Assembly: GCF_000209165.1 (NCBI RefSeq)
Contig: NC_009068.1
Location: 1,488,001 to 1,552,000, forward strand
Source: Scheffersomyces stipitis CBS 6054
Lineage: Eukaryota > Ascomycota > Pichiomycetes > Serinales > Debaryomycetaceae
Length of the DNA: 64,000 nt
Direction: 5' to 3'
Below, in pieces: positions 19,586 through 29,524 of this stretch (position 1 is its first letter; the number at the start of each line of letters is the position of its first letter). A program made the translations under genes and the position numbers. The notes below the pieces were generated by a model. The model did not search any database. It had not been told where the DNA came from and was given only the letters and a program-made list of their open reading frames with translations.

Positions 19586-22339
19586 ATGGCAGGTCCAGAA
19601 CCCGAGTATATAGAGCTTTCAAACTACTCGTCAGTTCCAGTGGCCGAGTCTCTGGCTCTGGAAAGTAAAGGCACTCTGGAAAGTAAAGGCGATGGTTACT
19701 CCAGATGGAACTTCTCCACGCTTCAGACGCAATTGGTTTTGCTCAGATTGGCCATTATCAGTGACGAGGAGTTTGGAACAATGCTTACTTTGGACGATGT
19801 GCGACTCACCCGAGATTCCGTATACATGATGGACAGAATTGCCGAGATGCCAATTCCAGAAGCAATCTCAATTATACGAAATGCACTTGTAGATCATAAT
19901 GGAGATGTCAATTTCCTACATGAAGATTACCGACTCTTGGAGCGGTTAGTAGCTGTGATACCATCAGATTATGAAGAAGGAAATGAAAATAAACAGACTG
20001 GAGAGTTCGATGAAATGCAAAAAGATTCATCAACGTTTCCCGAAAATTTCAAAAACAAAGTATATCTTCTGGTGATCGATTGGGATGTACAGATCCGATT
20101 AGAAGCAGCACTCATTCATTACCATTCACCGTATCCTGAGATCAGGGCGATTACAGACCCCTGCGATGATCCTAGTATCCCTGTGGAGACATTGCGTGTC
20201 TATGTGATAGGATTATTCTGGACTTTAATAGGTTCTATTATTAACAACTTCTTTGTCCATAGAATGCCTAGTATCTACTTGAGCTCCCACACTGTACAGA
20301 TCCTCTTGATGCCTACTGGAAAACTCTGGGAAAAGTACGTACCACATAAAAGGATCCGATTTATGGGCCATTTCATAGAGTTGAACCCGGGGCCATGGAC
20401 ATACAAAGAGATGATGTTGAGTACAATTATCTTTCTGTGTTCAGCAGGTACACCCTACCTGGTCTACAACATATTCGTGTTGAAGTTGGAGAGATTCTAT
20501 GGCTTAAAGTGGGTTAGCTGGTTATACCAAGTGTTGTTGGCATTCTCGACGCAATTTCTCGGCTTTGGGTTTGCATTATTGATGAAGAAAGTCTGCGTGT
20601 ATCCCAATAAGGCATTGTGGCCAACTATTCTTCCCACTATTGCCTTGAATAGAGCATTGATGAAGGAAGAAAGCATGGATAACGTTGTCCACGGGTGGAG
20701 AATTTCCCAGTTCTCGTTCTTCTTTGTTGTCATGAGCATGAGCTTTGTGTACAACTGGATTCCTTCGTACTTCTTCACTGCGTTGTCTCAATTCAATTGG
20801 CCAACTTGGTTCAGTCCTAATCTGATTCATTTGGTCAACGTTACCGGCTCTACGGCCGGATTAGGGTTGAATCCATTACCGACATTTGACTGGAATATTC
20901 TCGATTCTGGAGGATGTCTCACAATTCCATTCTACACCTATGCTAACAGATACATAGGCTCGATACTTGCATTTTTCATCATCATAATTGTGTACTATAC
21001 TAACAACAAATGGACGGGTTACATTCCTATAAATTCCAATAGGCTATTTAATAACAAGGGCGAGTTGTACAAAATTCATGATATCTTGAACGACGACAAT
21101 GTCTTCGACGATGCCAAATATAGACAGGTTGGACCGCCATATTTCTCCGCTGCTAATTTGGTTTTATACGGTGCTTACTTCTGCTTGTATCCGTTTGCTA
21201 TTTTGTACCATTTTGCTACTGAATGGGATTCGATGAAGTCTAGTTTCGTCAATGTCTGGATATCGATGAGGGATTCATTCAAGCCAGAAAAAAACACTAA
21301 CATCTACGGTAGATACGCCGACGACCCCCATTGCAAGATGATGTCGAAATATAAGGATGTTCCTGACTGGTGGTTCATGGTAATCTTGATTACCAGTACT
21401 GTTTTTGCATTGCTCAGCGTGATCTTCTACCCTACCGAAACGCCTGTGTGGGGAATCTTTTTCACTATTTTGATCAACCTCATCTTCTTGATTCCCTTGA
21501 CATCTATTGCATCTGTCACGGGGTTCTCGTTTGGCTTAAATGTACTTGTGGAGCTCATTGTTGGTTATGCTATACCTAACTCGGGCCTTGCTTTAATTAC
21601 ATTGAAGAGCTTTGGTTACAACATAGATAGTCAGGCCAGTAACTATATCACAGACCAGAAGTTGGCTCATTACTCTAAGGTGCCACCTCGTGCGATATTC
21701 AGAGGTCAGTTAGCATCTACCTTCTTGAGTGTGATTGTGGCATTGTTGATAGCCAACTGGCAGATGGACAATGTGGCTGATATCTGCGACCGTCACCAGA
21801 AAGACAAGCTCAGTTGTCCCGGTGCTAATACGTACTTCTACTCTAGTATCCAGTACGGAGCAATCGGCCCGGCCAAAGTTTTCAGCGGTGTGTACCCAGT
21901 ATTGAAGTGGTGTTTTCTTCTAGGTGCATTACTTGTGCTCCCATGTGTATGGTTCAAAAACAACGGCCCCAAGAAGCTCACAAGATACTTCCAGCCTACG
22001 GTGATTATTGGTGGTTTTCTCGACTACGCCCCGTACAACATACTGTACTTTACCGGTGGCTTGTATGTGTCATACGTGTTTATGTACCATATCAAGAAGA
22101 ACTACCTCTTGTGGTGGGAGAAATACAACTATATTCTTACTAGTGCCTTGTCGGCTGGTGTCGCCTTTAGTGCGCTCGTGATCTTTTTTACTGTACAATT
22201 CCACCCTCATCCACTCGAATGGTGGGGCAACCTGGTCGGCGAGATGGGCATAGACGGCGGCCATGGTCGGCAACAATGGCTCGACGTACAGCTGGCACCT
22301 GAAGGATACTTTGGGTTGCGAAAAGGTCATTTTCCCTAG
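19586..22339 (+). CDS. Oligopeptide transporter (OPT family)
   Basis: 917 residues, the usual length for yeast OPT proteins. It imports tetra/pentapeptides and glutathione-like peptides with protons. Family motifs are present: SPYPEIRAITDP (181-192) with DDPSIPVETLRVY, the NPG motif ELNPGPWTYKE (about 265-275), and IPNSGLALITLKSFGYNID. About 12-14 membrane segments follow the soluble N-terminus (about 1-200). The C-terminus contains GHGRQQWLDVQLAPEGYFG, typical of the family. The N-terminus holds a small tandem duplication (LESKGT-LESKG) whose Leu codons at 23, 25 and 31 are CTG. CUG-clade yeasts carry many OPT paralogues, so I give no specific symbol. Confidence 0.94.
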   Translation: MAGPEPEYIELSNYSSVPVAESLALESKGTLESKGDGYSRWNFSTLQTQLVLLRLAIISDEEFGTMLTLDDVRLTRDSVYMMDRIAEMPIPEAISIIRNALVDHNGDVNFLHEDYRLLERLVAVIPSDYEEGNENKQTGEFDEMQKDSSTFPENFKNKVYLLVIDWDVQIRLEAALIHYHSPYPEIRAITDPCDDPSIPVETLRVYVIGLFWTLIGSIINNFFVHRMPSIYLSSHTVQILLMPTGKLWEKYVPHKRIRFMGHFIELNPGPWTYKEMMLSTIIFLCSAGTPYLVYNIFVLKLERFYGLKWVSWLYQVLLAFSTQFLGFGFALLMKKVCVYPNKALWPTILPTIALNRALMKEESMDNVVHGWRISQFSFFFVVMSMSFVYNWIPSYFFTALSQFNWPTWFSPNLIHLVNVTGSTAGLGLNPLPTFDWNILDSGGCLTIPFYTYANRYIGSILAFFIIIIVYYTNNKWTGYIPINSNRLFNNKGELYKIHDILNDDNVFDDAKYRQVGPPYFSAANLVLYGAYFCLYPFAILYHFATEWDSMKSSFVNVWISMRDSFKPEKNTNIYGRYADDPHCKMMSKYKDVPDWWFMVILITSTVFALLSVIFYPTETPVWGIFFTILINLIFLIPLTSIASVTGFSFGLNVLVELIVGYAIPNSGLALITLKSFGYNIDSQASNYITDQKLAHYSKVPPRAIFRGQLASTFLSVIVALLIANWQMDNVADICDRHQKDKLSCPGANTYFYSSIQYGAIGPAKVFSGVYPVLKWCFLLGALLVLPCVWFKNNGPKKLTRYFQPTVIIGGFLDYAPYNILYFTGGLYVSYVFMYHIKKNYLLWWEKYNYILTSALSAGVAFSALVIFFTVQFHPHPLEWWGNLVGEMGIDGGHGRQQWLDVQLAPEGYFGLRKGHFP

Positions 22340-22828
22340 AATCCCAAACAGGAAATGGGCTCTGCGGCTCCATACTTAAGACCTAAGATAAGCATTTTGA
22401 GTGACGAGGCTGTTCAGACTGTGTAATGATCAGACGTGTTAAATCATTTTATTTTAGAGGATTTGTTTCACGTGCAGGTCGGCCGATTCCCTTGCAGAAT
22501 TTGTTCACTGGGCAACTTCTTGAATCAACTTTATTATACAGTTTTCGTATTTCAAATCGCTAATGAGGGGCTTATAATTTTCAATGTTTATTGAACTGCT
22601 TCTATTTGGAGTGACTTAACAATCACACTAGTATTCACCTCACAACATAAGAAATTTTAAACTGTACTTAAACTCCCGTTTCGGTATAAAGTTGCTATTG
22701 GCCCGCTCCCCTGTTCACTACAAATACCCTGCCGTGCGCTCGTTGAAATTTTCATCTGCCAAGTCTTAGACATCAACTTTAGACAGACTTAAAGTTTACT
22801 CAACACCGCTTTTATAACAGGGCTTACA
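22340..22828 (+). other. Promoter region of the Ser/Gly GPI gene
   Basis: Contains TATAAA at 22685-22690, about 140 bp before the ATG. No other gene is seen. Confidence 0.55.
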
Positions 22829-23692
22829 ATGAAGATATTCTCGTTATTATTGCTTCTCAATGTCGCGTCAAAGGTTGCAAACGGTTTGGTGATACCGAAC
22901 ACCGTAGCAAGGCAGTTGGACAATGAGAAAGTCGAAATTCCCGTTATTCTTGGCAACGATTTGCAACAAATAGATGAAGTAGAAGATAATGAGGATGATA
23001 ATGAGGATGACATCGACATCGGCAGCGTAGATTTGCAGAAGAGAAGAGGTAGTGGGGGCCATAGCTCTGGAGGTCATAGCTCTAGCTCTAGTAGTCATAG
23101 CTCTGGAAGCAGTTCTGGAGGACACAGCTCTTCAGGCTCTTCAGGCTCTTCAGGCTCCTCAAGTTCCTCGGGTTCTCGAGGCTCATCAGGCTCTTCAGGT
23201 TCCTCGGGTTCTTCTTCGGGATCTACTGGTGGATCTGGAAGTGGTTATTATGGTGGTACAGGGAGCTCCAGTGGCTCCAGTGGTTCTAGTAGTAATTCCA
23301 ATTCTGGTGGCTACTTCGGAGAACCTGGTACAGTAGGTGGTTCTTCAGGAAGTTCATCCGGTGCTAGCACGGGTTCTACTGGTGGCTCTACTGGTGGCTC
23401 TTCTGGTTCTTCTGGTTCTTCTGGTTCTTCTGGCTCCTCTGGTACTAGAGGAGGTACGACTTCTTCTAGTTCTTCTGGGTCTTCTGGGACTAGGGGAGGT
23501 ACTGGTACATACGTCGGTGCTGGTGCTGGTGTTGGTGCGGCTGCTGGTTATGCACTGACCCATGGATCTCATAGTGGAAGTAATAGCACTTCTACCTCAT
23601 CTTCTGCTCCAAAATCATCTGGTGCTTCCATAATAGCTCCAACAATTGTGCCTACAGTTTTTGCTCTCGTTGCTTGTTTGTATTTTTCTTAG
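22829..23692 (+). CDS. Ser/Gly-repeat GPI-anchored surface protein with Kex2 site
   Basis: 287 residues. The signal peptide is at about 1-19 (FSLLLLLNVASKVANG). An acidic propeptide-like stretch (VEDNEDDNEDDIDIG, about 51-65) ends at a dibasic KR (71-72), a likely Kex2 cut. The mature part (about 73-230) is almost entirely Ser and Gly, with GSSGSSG-type and SSGGHSS units and a few Tyr. A Gly/Ala patch (VGAGAGVGAAAGYAL) precedes a Ser/Thr-rich stretch and a GPI-type tail (SSGASIIAPT, then VFALVACLYFS). It is probably wall- or membrane-bound. The repeats are silk-like and may vary in length between strains. I recognise no specific orthologue. Confidence 0.85.
   Translation: MKIFSLLLLLNVASKVANGLVIPNTVARQLDNEKVEIPVILGNDLQQIDEVEDNEDDNEDDIDIGSVDLQKRRGSGGHSSGGHSSSSSSHSSGSSSGGHSSSGSSGSSGSSSSSGSRGSSGSSGSSGSSSGSTGGSGSGYYGGTGSSSGSSGSSSNSNSGGYFGEPGTVGGSSGSSSGASTGSTGGSTGGSSGSSGSSGSSGSSGTRGGTTSSSSSGSSGTRGGTGTYVGAGAGVGAAAGYALTHGSHSGSNSTSTSSSAPKSSGASIIAPTIVPTVFALVACLYFS
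23050..23500. repeat. Ser/Gly coding repeat
   Basis: Degenerate tandem units of GGYTCTTCW type encode GSS/SSG repeats. They also produce long Arg/Thr-rich and Leu/Val-rich shadow frames, which are not genes. Confidence 0.85.
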
Positions 23693-23845
23693 ATATTCTT
23701 AGACATTTCTTGATATTTATTAGCATTTATTAGCATTCATCAGCACTTCATTATTTTTATATTCAAAAAAATAAATTGCATTCGATATCTTTAGAACGTA
23801 ACAACATATTCTTGGTACCAAATATAGATTCGTTAAGCAATAGAG

Positions 23846-23851
23846 AAAAAA
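23846..23851 (-). terminator. RNA polymerase III terminator of the tRNA-Ser gene
   Basis: A run of six T on the minus strand starts 4 nt past the tRNA 3' end. Confidence 0.85.
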
Positions 23852-23854
23852 TAA

Positions 23855-23936
23855 CGACAACTGCAGGACTCGAACCTGCGCGGGCAAAGCCCAAAAGATT
23901 TCTAATCTTTCTCCTTAACCACTCGGACAAGTTGCC
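23855..23936 (-). tRNA. tRNA-Ser (anticodon AGA)
   Basis: An 82-nt gene on the minus strand begins GGCAACTTGTCCGAGTGG and ends with the T-arm GCAGGTTCGAGTCCTGC and GTTGTCG. The acceptor stem pairs GGCAAC with GTTGTC. The anticodon loop TTAGAAA (plus 899-905 of the 23,000s) gives anticodon AGA at 23901-23903. There is a long variable arm (GGGCTTTGCCC), as expected for tRNA-Ser, and no intron. It decodes TCT/TCC and is nearly identical to the S. cerevisiae gene as I recall it. It is not the CUG-decoding tRNA-Ser(CAG). Confidence 0.97.
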
Positions 23937-24622
23937 AGATTTGTTGAACTTCGGGAGCTCATTAAAATCGTGAATTCCATTTGTCACGTGAAACATCCAT
24001 ACCGCAATAATACTAGCCATTTCGTCAAAAAAAAAGCAATTATAAAAACAAATTTATGCTATATAGTAAATAGGACCGAAAATGATTGCAAAACATGCCA
24101 ATTTATTAAAAACTTTGAAAGTATGCCATCTATTCTAACCCAATATAAGTATCCTAAAAATTTTCAAACAACTCATGATATGAAAAAAATAAATCTTGCA
24201 ATTTTTACTATTCACTACCCTCATCTAGAACTTACTTGTGCCATATCAGACCAGTCTTGTTTCACTGTTATTACAAATAGGTGCGTTTATCTTTTTATCT
24301 CCCATTGTGCCGATATTCTCATCTGAGAAGTTGGTAAGTTTCTTTGTTCTTTGTTTAGGTAATTGAAAGCAATAGGATTTTGTAAATTTGCCAATAGTCT
24401 ACATCTTTTTCAGAAAAAATACAAATTTTACGGCAAACTCAATCAACATTAAAAACATTAATATCAGACAAATACACGAATAAACCAGTCTATAAGCAAT
24501 ACATAAGAAACTTAAGCCTCTAGTTACTCTCACATCTTGTCCTACAATGTATATAGTTGAGCTTTTATTTCGCACTTGCGGACGGTCTTGCATTTTTCGC
24601 AGCCATAGTTTTAGTTATATAA
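23937..24622. other. Intergenic between the tRNA and the GH17 gene
   Basis: Very AT-rich, with no supported gene. A CACGTG lies near 23984-23990 (gtcacgtgaa). The 118-residue frame at 23970-24326 has no family features. Confidence 0.6.
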
Positions 24623-26290
24623 TCAACATCCAAAACTCTTGAAGTCAACTTTTTTCTTTCTATCTTTATCAAATATTCCCCATTCGGTCTCCCATTTATT
24701 TTTTCCGGAATAGAATACTTTCTTCCAAGGTTCATCAAAAGCCTCAAAGAAATAATATCCATATCCACTTGCCCTTGCCTTGCATGGGAAGTCCTCCAAA
24801 AGATACTTTAAGTTGGGAATACTAGCTAGTGCCTTCTGATATCTTCCTCCGCTACTGGGCCATCCAACTTCTGTAATAACAATAGTTGTGTTTTTAGAAT
24901 TGATGGGCTCTATTTGGTACTTGAGGAAATCTAAGGTCCATTCACTTCCCTTTTCGACTTCTTCTCCGCCGAAGAAAGGATGGATATTTGCACCTATAAT
25001 ATCACAGCCCTCAATAAGTTCAGTGTTGATCAAGGACCCAATTTCAGATGTCCCAACTGGTATATCATAACCCAAGGAGTGGACAAATTGTCTTGTTTCA
25101 TTAATATAGCTGAGTAATTGCTTTGTTGTTTTGTCCCCTCTGAACAATACTTCATTTCCCACAAAGATAGATTCAAAGAGATTCCTAGGATATCTAGAAA
25201 GCACAGATTTCATTGTTCTCATCTGATCATCATTTATCTTATCACTGGTGCCTATCCACACTCCCATTGCTAATTTCATATTTAAGTTGAGGGATTGGAT
25301 TGAATCAAGAATCAACTCAGACTGATTACACTGCATTCCGTAGTTTCTTATTCTCCCTGTGACAGTTTGCATTGCCAATAGATCAAGAATAGCCTCATTC
25401 TTAGTTAGCCCACACCTTGGTTCCAAAGCGTTTATAGGAGAGTATGCTAAACCAAACAAATAGGGATCCTCTGGCTTCTCAACCTTATAAGACACTTCAC
25501 TGATTCCTGGTCTTGATTGATTCAAGTAGCCATACTTTTCCATCAACATTGGAAGCATTTCATTCCTGTTGCCTTCTTTTCTAAAGAATTTCAGAACGCT
25601 ACCTTTTGTACCACCGGAAAGTATTACCATTGGTGGGACGAACGCACATATTAAGAGAATAATTAATCCAACAAGTACAAAATTAAGAAGCAGCAGCCTT
25701 GTCAATTTGAACTTTTTACTAGCTTCATTTTCTCTGGAAAAGCTCTCCGGAGAGTTCTGAGATTCCTTTTCTTCAATGCCGGTAGTTGCTTCGTGAAATC
25801 TCGAAAATCCATTTTTGGAGTTTGTTTCTATGGGAGACAACAAACTTGAATATGGAAGAGAATATTTCTGTATACCATAGCCCCCTCCGGCTCCATTGTT
25901 ATTAGGGCTGATATTTGAAGTTGTGGCAAGCAGAGGATTTTCTGTTAAAGGAGAAACTACTTCTAGCTCTATTTTTTCCACACCTGGTGTTTTATCATGG
26001 CGGAGAACAGAAGGATACCTAGCTGCCAGTAATGGATGACCAGAAGATTTGGGAGTTTCTATTTGTTTGCTTAATTGAAAAGAAGTCCACTCCTCTGGAT
26101 TTGGTGAGTCAGATAAAGACAGGAAGTAGTTGTTAGATCTGGAGCGAGTCAATTTGTATGCTTCTAATTTTTTGTAAACTGGGCGTCCTTCAGCAGAGTC
26201 TAGTCCAAAGCCTTCAGTTAAGAGGTGAGAATCCGTGGCAGATCTCCGAACCCGAGGTGGGCGCAAATCTTCAGCGTTTATATCTTCCAT
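24623..26290 (-). CDS. GH17 beta-glucanase-like type II membrane protein
   Basis: 555 residues. A cytoplasmic N-terminal region (about 1-197; Ser/Arg/Pro-rich) is followed by one membrane span (about 198-225, LLLLNFVLVGLIILLICAFV) and an extracytoplasmic GH17 domain (about 276-555). Catalytic residues are visible: acid/base E380 in FVGNEVLFR and nucleophile E474 in VITEVGWPSSGG. Also present are FGLAYSPIN at the first strand, GANIHPFF, and YYFFEAFDEPWK near the end. GH17 enzymes cut or transfer beta-1,3-glucan and shape the wall. Most yeast members are secreted or GPI-anchored; this one is signal-anchored with a long cytoplasmic tail, which could localise or regulate it. Confidence 0.92.
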   Translation of the reverse strand: MEDINAEDLRPPRVRRSATDSHLLTEGFGLDSAEGRPVYKKLEAYKLTRSRSNNYFLSLSDSPNPEEWTSFQLSKQIETPKSSGHPLLAARYPSVLRHDKTPGVEKIELEVVSPLTENPLLATTSNISPNNNGAGGGYGIQKYSLPYSSLLSPIETNSKNGFSRFHEATTGIEEKESQNSPESFSRENEASKKFKLTRLLLLNFVLVGLIILLICAFVPPMVILSGGTKGSVLKFFRKEGNRNEMLPMLMEKYGYLNQSRPGISEVSYKVEKPEDPYLFGLAYSPINALEPRCGLTKNEAILDLLAMQTVTGRIRNYGMQCNQSELILDSIQSLNLNMKLAMGVWIGTSDKINDDQMRTMKSVLSRYPRNLFESIFVGNEVLFRGDKTTKQLLSYINETRQFVHSLGYDIPVGTSEIGSLINTELIEGCDIIGANIHPFFGGEEVEKGSEWTLDFLKYQIEPINSKNTTIVITEVGWPSSGGRYQKALASIPNLKYLLEDFPCKARASGYGYYFFEAFDEPWKKVFYSGKNKWETEWGIFDKDRKKKVDFKSFGC

Positions 26291-27171
26291 TGTTGGCTAT
26301 AAAGAGTTAGTGATAGTAATTAGGCGCTAGAGAAATTGCTGCGAAAAAGTAAATGGTTGCAAAGAAATCAAAAAGTAGCGGTACTAGAATTTTGAGACAG
26401 AACAGGTATTCAAATTCACCAGAAACCATTAGCTACGTTTGTAATATTCAAAGCAAACATGGGCAGAGAATTCATATAAATATTTCATAGACATGAGCCA
26501 CTGTTCAGAAATCATTAATACTGACTAGTCTGTAGATCAATAAACAAAATAGGTTGGGATAAGGTTTTTTCCATTCTAAAAGCAGGATAATATTTCAATT
26601 ACAATTACAAAGAAATGAGATATCAAAATAATACGAGGCATGTCAGTATACTTGGGACACTCCACAGATATCTGAACTATGATGGTTCCAGCATTATCAT
26701 CTCGCCACTATTGGACCATTCAGTTTCTATCTTGCTATGTTCGCATACAGTTGGGTTTGTGATTCGCGGCGCAGGGGGGGAAGCGGCTGAAACGATGAGA
26801 TGTCACGACTTTATATACGTGCCTAACTGAATCGACTTGGTATAGTATTACACTCTATAGACTTTCGTCTAAGTAGGAATATATGTATTGTGACCTATGT
26901 TGATTATATATAAAAGACATATAGTATGGGTAAAGTGACTGTGGAGCCTCAGGGATGAGTTGTTGCCCCAGACAGTATGCGTAAGAAAATTTCATTTCAT
27001 TTTTCAGGAGAACTAGATTTTGATGAACAACACCAAGATGTGGAATTTCACCTTTTCGACATCCACCAGTAAACCAATGGATAGGGTGGCCGAATAATAG
27101 CGAAAGAATAGAAGCAGGGATGTAGACAGTAGTTCCTAGATTATGTGGTAGGTTATCTTATACCAGATAAT
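26291..27171. other. Intergenic: promoter of the GH17 gene
   Basis: AT-rich. The frame at 26615-26830 has no family features. No RNA gene is seen. Confidence 0.6.
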
Positions 27172-27549
27172 TTAGCACTTGCAACACGCAAAAAGAATGT
27201 TACCAAAAAATGTGGCTACAGTGGTGATGCATCCTTCAGAATCGTTAGGACAACAGCCAGAAAACAAACCAAAGCAGTTACAGCATTCGATACAGAACTC
27301 GGTACATTCGTTAGACTCTCTTTCGTAACCAGAGGCAGCGTCGTCGTTGTCGGAAGAAGATGAGGAGATCGACGAGTTGTTATCAGCTTCATCTTTTGCT
27401 TGGCTCAACGACATCTCATTGGTGGGTTGAGGTTCGGACGAGATGGCCTTCTCTTCATCTAATGCAGTATTGTTGATAGCCTGTCTGTTGACAGACTCTT
27501 CAAAAGGCGACTGTTCGAATTCTGGACTGGAATTTTGTGAGGACGACAT
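27172..27549 (-). CDS. Small acidic protein with a Cys-rich C-terminus
   Basis: 125 residues. The first about 80 are disordered, rich in Ser, Glu, Asn and Asp. The last 44 hold 11 Cys in clusters (CTEFCIECCNC, GCCPND, EGC, ACCKC), interrupted by a hydrophobic stretch (ITTVATFFGNILFA). This could be a palmitoylated membrane tail, a metal-binding module, or a relative of the short CYSTM-type tails, though the pattern differs from the usual CYSTM end. There is no signal peptide. The family is not recognised. The clustered Cys and strong compositional split argue against a chance ORF. Confidence 0.7.
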   Translation of the reverse strand: MSSSQNSSPEFEQSPFEESVNRQAINNTALDEEKAISSEPQPTNEMSLSQAKDEADNNSSISSSSSDNDDAASGYERESNECTEFCIECCNCFGLFSGCCPNDSEGCITTVATFFGNILFACCKC

Positions 27550-28407
27550 GGTGTTTCTATAATATGATTTACGATAGTGCGATGGGTTGAGTCGGATAAG
27601 CAGACGAGCGACCAGGCAGACTAAGTAGGAAGACTAGTTTAGGTATATGGTGAGTTAAGGTTGGGTATACCGAAAGAAAAAAAAAGAGATGAAAGAAACC
27701 TTTATTAAATTCCAGATTGAAGAATCAGTTTTCCGCTCTTGAGATGATGATTCCACTAAACAATCGGAAGAAGCTGAAAATGCCAGCCTTAATGCGCATC
27801 GACGTTTTGTTGCCTGTGATGTGTACATTTTAGGTTGTGACAGGCAGAAAAATATTCTATTATTTTTGACCAAGTGCAGAAAGATGCAGGCGTCAGATGA
27901 TAGAAGCAAACAGAGATCATAGCGGGTACTAGATAGTTGGAGAGGTAAATATGGCTCAAGTTTATATATAAGAAAGCAGAAAAAGAGAAAAACAGAATGA
28001 AATTAGTAGAAATGAGATTTATATTACCAATAAGCAGAATTTGCGTGTGAAGTTACGGGTCTGCCAATTGAGGAGATACAGAAAGAAATTCCAAATTGAA
28101 GAAAACGAGAAAGTTCGTGAATCCGAAAAACTGCAGTTGATCTAGAATATTGAAATCTTAGATAGGCCAGATCAAGATGCTTGGATGTCAAAGCAGTTTT
28201 CTATGAATAGAAATAAACCTCGGTAGAGCTGAACACTCTAAGATGTCTATTGCAGTACATTTACATTGTAAGTGTTGAAATAATAAATATTAAAGTAATG
28301 TCTTGTCTTTGAAGACTCCTTTGCCATTCAATTTATCTATTAACCTATTTTTTCCATTGCCCGCAATGTCTTGCAATCTATAATTCCCCAGTGTATAAAA
28401 TAACCCC
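27550..28407. other. Intergenic: promoter of the Cys-rich gene
   Basis: The short frame at 27655-27909 (minus) lacks features. Otherwise AT- and purine-rich noncoding DNA. Confidence 0.6.
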
Positions 28408-29115
28408 TTACGCATCAGCAATATTCATCATCTCAAGCATTTCTGCGATTTCGAGCTCTTCCTCCATGGCCATGATCTCGAGTTCTCGTTCATAGGCAAC
28501 AATTTCTGCGTATTGAGCCTCAGACTCTCGCTCATCCTCTATGAGCTGATCCAAGTCGTATCCTGCTACCATTTCGTTGTAGTCAAGATCGTACTTTTTC
28601 TTGAAATCTTCCTGGAACTGGAGGTCGTTGACTCTACTACGCTGCAACATGATCTTATCCTGCTTATATTGGTTCCGCACCTGGCGGAGTTTGTTGTGTT
28701 TATTGCGCAAATTCACTGTTTTGCATCTGCTATCGATTTCGTCTTGGTGGTGATGATATGTTCTGTTTCTAGGTGCAATTGGTGATGACGACGAAAGTCC
28801 CTGCCGTATAGGAGAAGACGTTGACAATGGTTTGAGCATCCGTACTGATCTCTCTTGCTGGATCTCGTGGAGATCGTCTACGACATTTCTAGGTCTCTGC
28901 TGTGACGCCACACTTGATACCGGCGAACTAAATAAGGCTGAAGTTGGTTTCGATGGCGTAGCCGTTGGTGTCGGAGTTGGAGACGATTCCATTTCGTAGT
29001 CATTTGAATCGGACACCGGTTTGGGCAGAGCGATGGCCGCTAGCGATTCATTGTCTATCAGTTCGTAGTATGAGTACGGAGATGAGAACATCCGATATGA
29101 ACCAAATGAGCTCAT
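28408..29115 (-). CDS. Acidic coiled-coil protein, unknown function
   Basis: 235 residues. The N-terminal half is disordered, with Ser/Pro/Thr repeats (SSPTPTPTATPSKPTS) and several SP motifs (possible kinase sites). From about residue 130 it becomes helical: basic (LRNKHNKLRQVRNQYKQDK), then strongly acidic (about 170-235; EDERESEAQYAEIV, ELEIMAMEEELEIAEML). The acidic coiled coil suggests a binding adaptor, perhaps nuclear or chromatin-linked. I recognise no specific family. It shares a 409-bp divergent promoter with NAT4. Confidence 0.82.
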   Translation of the reverse strand: MSSFGSYRMFSSPYSYYELIDNESLAAIALPKPVSDSNDYEMESSPTPTPTATPSKPTSALFSSPVSSVASQQRPRNVVDDLHEIQQERSVRMLKPLSTSSPIRQGLSSSSPIAPRNRTYHHHQDEIDSRCKTVNLRNKHNKLRQVRNQYKQDKIMLQRSRVNDLQFQEDFKKKYDLDYNEMVAGYDLDQLIEDERESEAQYAEIVAYERELEIMAMEEELEIAEMLEMMNIADA

Positions 29116-29524
29116 AGTTATCGGACTATCTTAATAATCAAGTAGTGTCTGAGACAATTGTAATGAACAAATTAGAAGTGCAGACAAAGACGAGATGTGG
29201 AGAATGTGGAAACGGAATATATGGATATTGATATCCTAAGAATAACTTATCATGAATTATCAATTATCTTCAGCATTTATGTGCCAGGCGAAAAAAGTTC
29301 ACGCGTACCAAATAGACGGTACAAAAACAGGTTACAAATAGACATAATAATAGACATAATAATAAACGCAAAAATAGCCAACGGATGGGTGCAGGAGGCA
29401 GATTTAGCAGAGCAACAGAGACATATTGACTTGTGACAGATTGAGATTCACCGTGTTCGAATCAACATAGATATTCTTCCTCTACTGAAACACTTCTTCT
29501 TTTGAGCTTGTCTGAATACACAAG
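29116..29524. other. Divergent promoter between the coiled-coil gene and NAT4
   Basis: AT-rich, with a small (agacataataat) direct repeat near 29340-29366. No gene supported. Confidence 0.6.

Noticed and set aside
23354..23572. Arg/Thr-rich 72-codon minus-strand frame
   Set aside because: It is the complement of the Ser/Gly repeat gene. Its Arg/Thr pattern follows from the repeat, and it has no start context or family.
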